A stretch of DNA of 64,000 nucleotides, from NCBI GenBank assembly GCA_051294375.1, contig CM119267.1, forward strand, positions 4,111,260-4,175,259, written 5' to 3'. The position numbers and the translations under genes were made by a program. Positions 43,401 to 52,886 of the stretch are shown here, piece after piece (position 1 is the stretch's first letter; each line of letters opens with the position of its first letter). Origin of the DNA: Paraspadella gotoi (taxonomy: Eukaryota; Chaetognatha). The notes under the pieces are model-generated. The model searched no databases and was not told the DNA's origin. It saw only the letters and a program-made list of their open reading frames with translations.

Positions 43401-45113
43401 ATTTTAAAAAATTATTGCTTCCAAACCGATTGCCAGATTTTGATAAAATTTATGTCAAATTCCTTATATTATGGCAACGGAGGGACATGTGTGATGCCTG
43501 GGGTGTGAGACAGGCGCTCAGGGCTTTGGACCTGCAGTGACCACCCCATGTTACTGGCGTGTTTATGCCGACACCATCGTGACCGTGAGGGGATTGAACC
43601 CGGAACTCACGGTTGGTGAACGAGTACTTAGCTGTCCAAGCCAATGGGACGAGCTGAGTTTCACCAAGCTATACGGGAGGCGAATTTAGGATTCGCCACA
43701 ATATTTTAATAAATTTTAATTTATTAAATCCGAAACATGTCCGTCTCTTAACAATAAAAATTCCAAAACATTTTGTTTTTTTTAATTTCTTTTTAAAATA
43801 AAAAAAAATAATTTAAACTTAAAGGTTTTTTCAAAATGATTTTGAAAGTGGCGCGTTTTTTTTCACATGACTGTACTCTCTTCAAATAATTTGTTTTGGG
43901 ATGAAACAGGGATGTGATCGAAGCGGAGGACATTAAGTTGGATCGATGGACGGTGGCTTTCAAGTTCGAAGAAGAGCGACGCGACGATCAACGCAAGGAA
44001 CTTGCGGACAGAACCAACACTGTCGACACCAGCGAGGAATCTTCTCAAGTTTTGGTAAAGCCCTTTTTGATTAAGGGAATGAATCTCTGAGCCGGTTATC
44101 TTCATCTTCTTTTCCGATGTTTCAAGGTTATGAATAACTATTTCGGGATCGGCATCGACGCGGAACTTTGCCTCGACTTTCATCAAGCGAGGGAGGAAAA
44201 TCCAGAAAAATTCAGTTCTCGTCTCCACAATAAAGGCGTCTATTTCCAGGTCATTTCTTTGAATAAAAAAAAGGATTCATATCTTTATTAATACTGATGA
44301 TGTTATCGCAACGGGAGGATTGCATGTGATACCGGCTCCGTCACATTTAAGCCAGAACCGGGATACCCAGGGATTGAACCCAGGACGCACGGTTGAAACG
44401 AGATGATTTACCCTGCTCAGTGCTCAGCCATTGAGACGAAGCTGAGGACGTACAGCAGTGAGGCAGCTTTAAGCCGTGCTGCCACAATATAACGTTTTCT
44501 TAAAAACTATTTCAGATGGGCCTCCGTAAACTGGTCAACCACCGGTCGTGCAAAGACCTTCACAAGCAACTGATCATGGTCGTCGACGGACGACAGCTGG
44601 AACTTCCTCCCGTAGAAGGAATTATCATACTCAACATTTTGTCGTGGGCGTCGGGGTCGAACCCATGGGGCGAAACTCACCAGAGGGAGGAAGGCTTTCA
44701 GCGACCTAATCATCACGACGGGCTCTTGGAGATCTTGGGCGTCAATGGGGTCGTTCACATGGGCCAGATCAAGAGCGGACTCAGATCCGGTATGTTATGT
44801 TAGCCATATATTTTGGTCAGTGCCTTTTAGCATACCGAGCTCATAAAACATATTTAAAGGCGTACGCATCGCTCAAGGGGGCCATTTAAAGATCAGTCTC
44901 CTCTCCGAGCTTCCCGTTCAAGTTGACGGAGAGCCGTGGATTCAGCCTCCTGGGACCGTACTCGTCATCCGTTCCCCTCTCAGCGCCACCATGTTGAAGA
45001 AACCTCGTTTAAGAGTGAGAAGGCGCAATACGGAACCTTCACTCACTTTTCCCGACACCCTCACTTCCCACTCAGTCGTGAGTCCCGACCCTCAGTCCGA
45101 CGTTGCTCACTGA
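40416..45113 (+). CDS. DGKQ: diacylglycerol kinase theta
   Basis: Seven exons: 40416-41845, 41915-42535, 42691-42969, 43910-44054, 44127-44249, 44516-44789, 44860-45113; in phase, 1041 residues (human 942). It phosphorylates diacylglycerol to phosphatidic acid. Three C1 zinc fingers, unique to the theta type, start at about residue 73 ([17 protein letters not shown]), 137 and 203. Ras-associating-type regions follow ([44 protein letters not shown]), then the catalytic core ([59 protein letters not shown]) and accessory domain ([44 protein letters not shown]-like PPGTVLVI). Intron 1 is 69 bp and stop-free; intron 2 uses a GC donor (GCAAGC). Introns 3 and 5 carry SINEs. Confidence 0.93.
43466..43706 (-). 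mobile_element. tRNA-derived SINE, copy 2, in DGKQ intron 3
   Basis: On the minus strand reads TGTGGCGAATCC ... GGGTTCAATCCCC ... CGTTGCCATA like copy 1, but with about 75 extra bases (43500-43580) between the B box and the end: the full-length form, of which copy 1 has a deletion, or an insertion here. Confidence 0.75.
44301..44490 (-). mobile_element. tRNA-derived SINE, diverged copy 3, in DGKQ intron 5
   Basis: On the minus strand starts TTGTGGCAGCACGG and ends CCCGTTGCGATAAC; the A-box-like TGGCTGAGCACTGAGCAGG and B box GGGTTCAATCCC are present. Termini match copies 1 and 2; the middle is diverged, so it is a related subfamily. Confidence 0.65.
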
Positions 45114-47568
45114 AAACACGGGCATAACAAAATCCCTGGGATGATTCTCAGTTTAATTTTTTTATTTTTGTTTTGTATCTTTTTTTGTTTACTCTACTCG
45201 ACCCGCGCTTTTTGACCTTTTTATGTTAACTGAGATTCTTAGTCATGGAATTGTAATTTTTAGTTTCTGGTGATCTCCGATCATCGTCGACAGAAGATTT
45301 TTTGTTTTTATTTAAAAAAAAATCTTCTTCGATTTTGAATGTTTACAATCGTTATTTCGTGGTGTACCGTAAAATCTAAAATGACTTTTAAGGACGTTTT
45401 GCAATTCACGGGATTGTATTATTAAGCAACTGATGTGGTGAAAATTAATGGCACTGTATATTTGTGCAAACATATTATTGGTAGATTTAATAACCTATTA
45501 TTTAGGGCGCTGTATGACCTTAATTTAACATATTATTAAAAATTTCGTCGCAGCCTCACGATGTTGTGATTTTTCTACTTCAGAAGTAGAAATGAATTAC
45601 CAAAGAATAGAAATAAACTGGGTTTGTTGTTTCTGTTAGCACTTTCAACTAATTGAATAAATGTGAGAGTGTGAATACTTATGAATCCGAGGGCATTTTA
45701 CAAATCGTTGAAAATTTAAGTTTAAACAGCAGTATGTAGTTTGTTTTAATATAGAGATATGCATTCCGTCTCGTTTAGATTAAATATCTTTTTTTAAGTA
45801 TTACCGTATTTTGTTAACAGTGAATCTAGAATAAAAGTAGATTTTTGATAATAATGATTTTTACAATCATGGTCTCAAATTTTATGCATTTCATTTTCCT
45901 CTCAAATGGATATATTGAAATTTTAGTACTTAACAATTGTTTTATAGTGCGTATTTGTTTTACATTTTTTTTCTCCCAGCCAGTTCAAACATGGAATTTT
46001 CCAATTTAGTCACTATTGATAGGTTTACTGATGGCTATATAGCTATATAGCCATCAGTAAACCTATATGAAATGAAAAAAAAATTAAATCTGAAGTTTTT
46101 TTGTTTTTAATGTTTATAAGTCTCATTTTTAAATTAAAAATTAAGCTTATATTGAAATATACTGTAAGAACGTTCTACAATGACGGCAGCCTCATCCATC
46201 TTATCACCATGATAAGGTCCTTATCTACTAACTGATTAATAGTGATTATGTACGTAATCCTCATGACAGATATAATTTTGGTTAATGTTATTGAGTTGGG
46301 GAGAGAAGGGAGAAATTAATCTGGAGACAAATTTAGGAATTAAAACAAAAAAGTCTCATCATTATTTTGCATTGGTCGAGGATTATTTTCGCTAATTTTT
46401 TATTTATTGAAGAATTTTTGTGGATATCCAGTCTTGCTTGTCTATTTAAAAAATCCCACACGAATCCGGACAAAAACTTTGGTTTTGGTATAACTTAAAT
46501 ACAAATGCTTAATCTTTTAATAATACTTGATATGCATGAGGAATCAAGTCGACATTTGTACGATATCAAGACGAAATAAATCGCTTTTAGTTTAATGCTT
46601 GTTATAATCTTTGTTTCGTAGATGCCAGATTTTTAGATTTACTAGTAGGCACGTCGTTATACTCGGATATAAAAGAGTACTGCATTACCGGAAAAGTGGA
46701 GTTGTAAATGGCATATCAAAGTTTTTAAACCGTCACGTTAATGAAAGTTTATTATTATAATTATCTTGATGTGCCAACTTTTAAGTAGAAAAATTAATGC
46801 AGTTCTCTTTAATGAAAGTCTCAAGGAGAAAAAAATATTTTACTATAATTTCGTTTTGATATTTTTCTGTAGGAGGAAACGATTGCTTGATGAATTCTAA
46901 ATTAATTTTTACGAACGCCATCAGGTCTGGTAAAAAAATAGAAATTGTGACTAAATAACAAGAATACTTGAGGTAAAAGTATTCGCGTCTATAGAAAAGT
47001 TTTCCTTGTTACTTCGCCTGTTTTGAAGTATTGATTCGTAAGCCATCGCTTTCCATTACCCTACCCGAGTTTTGCTTTCTCCCTCAACCAAAGATGAGAA
47101 ATGAACTGTTCTGTGATCCTTATTTAATACATTCATTATTCAATTTATTCATAATCCATTTGCTTGACAATTCAACCTTCATTGTACTTGCTTTATCGTG
47201 ATTTTTGTTTATTTTTGGTTTTATACTTTAATATTGAAAATTTACTCGAATGACAATTGAATTCCAGGCAATTTCTTTACAAAATATTTTGTCTATTTTT
47301 CAATTTGGTTTCGGTTTTCGTCCAGTTGAGCTCTTAACATGTATGACTTCTATTTACAACTATCTTTGCTAAATATTCGTGTCTTTAATTTTTTTTTCCT
47401 ATTCATATTCGCATCGCTTGATTGCTAAGAACGTTGTTTAAATAAAATTCCAGTTTGTTGTAACTCGTCACATTTGAACTGGAATAAGGAAGAAAGACGA
47501 ACTACACTAGGAATAGAGAAACAATCAAAACTTGAACTAGCCCTTTTAAGTCGACGAAGGCCGTTGTC
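45114..47568. other. gene-free AT-rich interval between DGKQ and calcineurin A
   Basis: Largest gap in the window. No coding exon, tRNA or recognisable transposon on either strand. It holds a 48-bp perfect palindrome (46019-46066). Likely contains the 3' UTR of DGKQ and distal 5' UTR/promoter of calcineurin. Confidence 0.5.
46019..46066. repeat. 48-bp perfect palindrome
   Basis: Arms of 24 bp, beginning ATAGGTTTACTGATGG and meeting at TATAG|CTATA with no spacer; every base pairs, and pairing stops abruptly outside. No TA or other clear target duplication. Confidence 0.9.
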
Positions 47569-49696
47569 ATGACTACACCGGCGACGAGAACGGTCAAATC
47601 GATGAAAGAGTCGGCGGTGACGAAGCGCGCTGTTCCAGAGGTGGAGCCGCCGACGATGGAGATTCTCAAGATGTCGCAGGTGTACGCCAAGAACGGAAAA
47701 CCGCGTCCGGCGGAGCTCAAGAAACATTTCCTGCGCGAGGGGCGCGTCGATCAAGCCCTCGCCTTAAGAATTATCGAAGATGCTACCGCCATCTTCAGGA
47801 GAGAACCCACCGTTCTTGAAGTCAGAGGTCCATATTTTCGCGATTCAATCTTCCTTACTGTTCGTCTCTTACCTTTTTCGGTTTCCACTCATTCTTCCTC
47901 CCCAATAAGCCCCCGTCACTGTTTGCGGCGACATCCACGGTCAATACTACGATCTGCTGAAGCTTTTCGAAGTGGGAGGCGCGCCCGGCGAGACTCGTTA
48001 CCTTTTTCTGGGAGATTACGTAGATCGGGGTCACTTTAGCATCGAGTGCGTCCTCTACTTGTGGTGCTTTAAGATCCTGTTTCCCGAAGATTTCTTCCTG
48101 ATACGGGGCAACCACGAATGTCGACACCTCAGCGAATTTTTCACCTTCAAGGGAAAGGGGGGGGTGGGGGAAGGGGAAGAGGTTTGATTAAATAATGGTA
48201 ATGATGGGTATTGGTAATTGTATTTTAATATGATGAAACAGATTGATGCCGAAATGAGGTGAAATTAAGTGAAATGATTTTAAGAATTTTGATCCCTCAC
48301 GATCACGCGGCTTCCCCTTCAGACCGAGTGCCAGATCAAGTACTCCATGGCGGTGTTTGACGCTTGCATGATCTCGTTCGACTGCCTCCCTCTCGCCGCC
48401 GTTCTCAACAAGCAGTACCTTTGCGTCCATGGTGGCCTCTCCCCCGAGATCCACACCGTCAACGACATTCGTAAGATCGACCGTTTTCGGGAGCCGCCGC
48501 CCGTTGGTCCCATGTGCGATTTGCTGTGGGCCGACCCCGCAGTGGACTTTGGTCGAGAAAGAACCAAAGAGTACTTCACGAACAACTCGGCCCGAGGATG
48601 CTCGTATTATTACACTTACCTGGCGTGCTGCCAGTTTCTAAAAGGTCTTTTTCTTTCCTTTCCTTTCGTTTCGTTTCGTTTCGTTTCGTTTCGTTTCGTT
48701 TCGTTTCGTTTCGTTTCGTTTCGTTTCGTTTCGTTTCGTTTCGTTTCGTTTCGTTTCGTTCAACATCTTTCCACGCCCCGTCCGCATCGCAGACAACAAC
48801 CTCCTCTCCGTGATTCGCGCCCACGAGGCACAGGATCAAGGATACCGTATGTACCGCAAGAACGAAAAAACGGGATTCCCTGCGCTCTTCACCGTCTTTT
48901 CGGCGCCCAACTACCTCGACACTTACTACAACCGGGCGGCCATATTCAAGTACGAGGCCTGCGGCAAGGCAAACGAATCCGATTTCGTCATGAACATCCG
49001 CCAGTTCGGTTGGTCGCCGCATCCTTACTGGTTGCCTAACTTCACTGACGTCTTCACCTGGTCACTGCCTTTCGTCGGCGAACAAGTCGTGCGGCTCATC
49101 GAGGCCGTCCTGACGATCTGCTCCGACGACGAGCTCTCCGACGAGTCCGACCCAGACGTCGGTGGAAAGGGGCGCAATCTGAGGAACAAGGAAAGTGGAG
49201 AGGCAGAGAGGGGGGGGTGTTAGGGGGTGGTCTTTCCCGGTTTTAGAGTATGGATGGTCGGAGGATGGTCGTTAAAATATTAACTAAGAAACGATTGCGT
49301 GAATGACTCACCGACGCTCAGGTGATGGCCGTGGCTAAGATCAGCCGCGCCTTCAACACGCTACGTAAAGAGAGCGAAGTCATCCTCGATCTCAAGGGCC
49401 TCACGCCCTCGTCGTCGCTCGAGTCGATGCCCGAAGTCTCTGACGATATGAAGGAAAAGCTTCAGGATCGAAAGAAGCGAAGTTTCGAGGACGTGAAGAA
49501 TCTCGATCGAGGTTGGTCCACTTCATTCATCCTCCGGAATCTGCGAAAATTGTCTCGCGAAGGAGTCATGTTTTTCGCTCTTTCCTTCCCCCTCCCTTCC
49601 TCCCGCAAAGTCAACGAACGCATGCCGGAAACTATGAAAACGCAGAATCAACAGAACCAAAAAGACGCCGAAAAAAAGGCGGGATCGAAATATTAG
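47569..49696 (+). CDS. PPP3C: calcineurin A, Ca2+/calmodulin-dependent phosphatase catalytic subunit
   Basis: Six exons: 47569-47827, 47910-48151, 48323-48644, 48793-49190, 49322-49511, 49611-49696; 498 residues (human PPP3CA 521). Metallophosphatase motifs: GDIHG (about residue 93), GDYVDRG (121), RGNHE (152) and HGGLSPE; then [22 protein letters not shown]. The calcineurin-B-binding helix is [25 protein letters not shown]. The calmodulin-binding region is RNK plus [18 protein letters not shown], and the autoinhibitory segment [18 protein letters not shown] is conserved. Homology places exon 2's end after FTFK (donor GGAAAG) and exon 4's end after RNLRNK (donor GAAAGT), neither GT nor GC. 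A GT at 48164 in a G-run would instead insert four residues (GKGG); no in-phase GT preserving RNLRNK exists for exon 4. The last intron is 99 bp, stop-free. Confidence 0.9.
48664..48760 (+). repeat. pentanucleotide microsatellite (TTTCG)n in calcineurin intron 3
   Basis: About 19 uninterrupted copies of TTTCG filling nearly two thirds of a 148-bp intron. On the minus strand the array is an open frame encoding repeated NETKR, which is an artefact. Confidence 0.95.
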
Positions 49697-49956
49697 TTAT
49701 TTAGGTTGATGTTTATTCCTTGCTTGCTCGCTATGATTTGCGTCGTGTATGGCGAGTTGTTTTAATTTATACGAATGGAAAACTGGTTTTAAAAAACGTC
49801 AATTTTGATGTATAGTCTGTTTTATCATGAATGCGAAAACCAACCGTTTTCAACCAACTTCTGCGAGTTAAAGCTTATATATTTTTAGCGTGGAACATTT
49901 TTTATTCGGATAGCGTTTGAATTTTCTATATCATCTTTATTTTATAGTTAAGGCAC

Positions 49957-51217
49957 ATGGCACAGTCTCTTAGCCTACTGATACGATTCGCGTCGACGCG
50001 AAATAGATGCAATTTTTCTGTTTTTAACAAAATTGTGTCCCGTATCCCTTGGATTAATGCTATGACGACGCGTGATTTCTCCGTCGCCCGGAACGATAAA
50101 AAAACAAACGTCGCTCAGCCTGTTAGTGCAAAAACTTCGGGGCAATATGAACCTACTTCCTCGACGCCGTTGGAAGTAGAAAGACGATTTGTGATCGAGA
50201 ACGACACCGAAGAGAGAATCATAGCTGCCGGTGCATCTCTTATCAAGGATCAACGATTCACGGATTCGTATTTCGGTGAGATATACCCTCCGACGTTGTT
50301 CTTCACGGTGATTGTTTTCTCCGAGTTTCACGCCTACTTCGTTATGCCTGATGAGCGAGGTTTTTCTGTGTTCCTGTCCAGATACTCCAGAGTTGCATTT
50401 GACCTCCGAAGATTACTGGCTTCGACTCAGAGATTCCGAGTGGCAGCTCAAATATCCGCCCGCGGTTCGTATGAGGTCAGGCGGTGAATTTAGAGAACAA
50501 TTATGAGAGATGAACTGTTATTTAGATCCCCATTCATACCTTACACAATCGTCACCAAAGCGCGTCAAGTTTGATCTCATCATCCGAGATTTATTTTTTC
50601 TGTAGCTCAAACTCCGCCGAATACATCGAGGTCGAAAACGAAAGGAAGATCGGAGAAATTCTGGCCGCCGATTTCCAGAATAGATTTCGTGCTGTCGATT
50701 TAACAAGTCAGTCGAGTCCGCGGATCAACAAAAAAATATAGTAGGGTCGACCTTACCTTATTTTTTCTCAGCCACGCCTCTTTCATCCTGCCGTCGCCTG
50801 GAAATCTTGCGCGAGTTTTGCACCATCGTCACTCGGCGACGGAAGTTCCTTATCGACGGCGTCGTTGTTGACGTCGACGTCGCCGACTTTGGTTTCTCCG
50901 TCGGCGAGATGGAGGTCGTCGTCGAGACAGCGGGAGACGCGGTGACGGTCGAGAGAAGGAGGGGAGAGGTAGAGAGTTTTATTCGTCGCTGTGGTAACGC
51001 GAATCCGTGCTCACTGCTCAGTTCTTTATATGGAATTCAAAGAGGAAACCAAATTTCGTTATTCCGACAGGCGTTACGAGCTATTGATGCGGTCGCGAAC
51101 AAACTGGGAATTAAAACGGAATCTCGAAATATTCACGGGAAGTTGACTACTTACCTTAAACTCTATCGTCCTCAACATTTCGAATTGCTCGTCCAAAAAG
51201 GAGTCATTCATTCCTGA
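49957..51217 (+). CDS. THTPA: thiamine triphosphatase (CYTH family)
   Basis: Five exons: 49957-50275, 50382-50475, 50606-50706, 50772-50968, 51071-51217; in phase, 285 residues (human 230). CYTH enzymes hydrolyse thiamine triphosphate inside an eight-stranded tunnel. Blocks matching human: PLEVERRF (human IEVERKF), [32 protein letters not shown] (human [33 protein letters not shown]), DVDVADFGFSVGEMEVVV (human DLDTADFGYAVGEVEALV), KLTTYLKLYRPQHFELL (human KLIVYLQRFRPQDYQRLL). The ExExK signature reads E-V-E-R-R (residues 73-77), Arg in place of Lys. The first 70 residues are an extra, Arg/Ser-rich, leader-like extension suggesting mitochondrial import; Met at 50062 could give a shorter form. 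Intron 4 (102 bp) is stop-free and 3n. Confidence 0.85.
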
Positions 51218-51323
51218 TCATTTTGATCTCGTTTTGAAAGAAACGAAACTTCGGAGTTTACTCAAAAACATTTTAGTATTGCTTTTTTTTCTCTTTGTTA
51301 CTTTTTAGAATCAGTTCTTGAAA

Positions 51324-52507
51324 ATGAATTTAGGAGACATGACTGTGGGATCAGACCCTGAAGACCTTTTCATTTGTCCGTACGACAAAACGCATGTTAT
51401 CCGCAGAAAAATTCTCCCTTATCATCTCATCAAATGCAGAAAAAATTTTACCGGAAATGGTAAGTTTCTTCGAGTTTTTATGTGTAAGAACAAGCGATGA
51501 ATGGCTGACTATTTGGTTTATTTTTTTAAAGTTCTTGGCAAAAAAATTTGTATATATGGCAAAAAAAGAAATTCTGATCGATTTTGTATGCTGTATAATT
51601 GTAAGATTTAAACACTTTTAGATTACAAAATCTGCCCCTTCAATGCCAACCATGAAGTTCCAGCCCCGGAATTTAACGGTCACCAACTCATGTGCGAAGA
51701 TCGTTACGTGATCGCCCAGAATTTATGTCACAAGCGTGAAAAGATGAAGCCCTCCGGTATAAACTTTTAACGTCCCATTTCATAAATATCTGAATATCAT
51801 ACATTTGAATACGAGTTTATTTTACTCCCCCCTCAAAGCCGTCCCCCCGCCGCCCCCGGTTCCTGAGCCGCAAATGCCGACCCCGACGGAGGATTGGGAG
51901 CAAGAGATTCGAATGGAAAGCCGCATGAAGAGTTGGCGCCGCGAATGGCCCATCTTTCGCGGAGGCGCCGTGGGAGGTCGTCTGTCGGGAGAGACATTCA
52001 ATTCGCTCGACTATTCCTTCAACCGAACTCGCGAACCGCGCGCCCCAGTGACGACGCTTCCTCCGCAACCGCCGCCGCCGCCGCGAAATGAAATCAGCAG
52101 CGATTTGTCGATGCTTGAAGGAACGATGGAAGCGACGCTCGATCGATCATCCTCTCTCAACCAGTCGGGTTTGTCTTACGCCGCCGGGGCCTTTCGACGT
52201 CCGGTCACGCCGCTTGGCAGAGGGGTTTTGCTTCCCGCCGCCGAGTACATGAGACCCGGTCGCGGTCAAGTTGGGAATCATGCGTCGCCGCCGTCGCAGC
52301 CGCCGGATTCGCGCTTGGCAGGTGTTGTGCGTGGGATGCGTACTGTGTAGTCGCTCTAGGCGTCCATTGTCTACAAGTATGAGCCTTTTCTTTTTTTCAG
52401 AAATGTCTGCCAGGAGAAGCGAAGCCTTCTCTCCAAATATGCCCTCGATGGGAAGAGGTTCGTCATACCGAAATTCTTCGTTCGGAAACGGAGCCGGTCG
52501 TTTTTGA
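51324..52507 (+). CDS. GTSF1: gametocyte-specific factor 1 (CHHC zinc-finger, piRNA pathway)
   Basis: Four exons: 51324-51459, 51622-51756, 51839-52321, 52401-52507; in phase, 286 residues (human 167). GTSF1/Asterix assists Piwi proteins, acting in piRNA-guided transposon silencing. Two U11-48K-type CHHC fingers: CPYDKTH ... YHLIKC (residues about 18-38) and CPFNANH ... HQLMC (about 50-70), both with the C-x5-H / H-x3-C spacing. An EDWEQEI ... W block follows, like the EDWDKDLWEQ acidic-Trp region that binds Piwi. The tail is much longer than in mammals: Pro-rich with GRG/RG dots (GGRL, GRGVL, GRGQV, GRGSS) and SARR. Start: first Met after a purine-rich leader. Confidence 0.9.
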
Positions 52508-52886
52508 AAAAAAAAAACTTTTCATTTTTACTTTTTTTATATTGTGACAAAAATGTCATTTTTGGTTCTTTTTCTGTCTTAATTTCTTCGTTTATTTTCT
52601 TATCTTTTCATTCGTTCCATTAGGTTTATTGCTGTTTTGTTTAATTTGTTGTGTTTTAAATACTGTTTCAAAATCTTCTATTAAATAAAAAAATCGGAAA
52701 GCCCGATTCTGCGATGGCATTTGATGGAGTAAAAATATAGTCACATTTACTTTGGTATATGCAGTTAATTTCAGAGTAGCTCTTTCTTTGCGGCGCTTTC
52801 ATACCAATACATAAAAGATTAAAAAAACGTAGACAACATGATGGACCCTTTTTCCTGCTCGTTTTAATTAAATAGCTCGTAAAAAC
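52508..52886. other. intergenic, GTSF1 to Ig receptor
   Basis: T-rich 3' flank of GTSF1, with AATAAA at 52684-52689 as a plausible cleavage signal, then about 200 bp of presumed promoter. No other feature seen. Confidence 0.45.

Noticed and set aside
48664-48760. CRISPR-like regular repeat
   Set aside because: Simple pentanucleotide array with no spacers, in a eukaryotic intron.
48576-49022. Minus-strand ORF with repeated NETKR units
   Set aside because: It is the reverse of the TTTCG microsatellite plus the shadow of a calcineurin exon; no start context or homologue.
50969-50993. Donor GTAACG at 50994 for THTPA exon 4
   Set aside because: It would put the last exon out of frame; donor GTAGAG at 50969 restores the conserved ALRAIDAV ... 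KLTTYLKLYRP ending.
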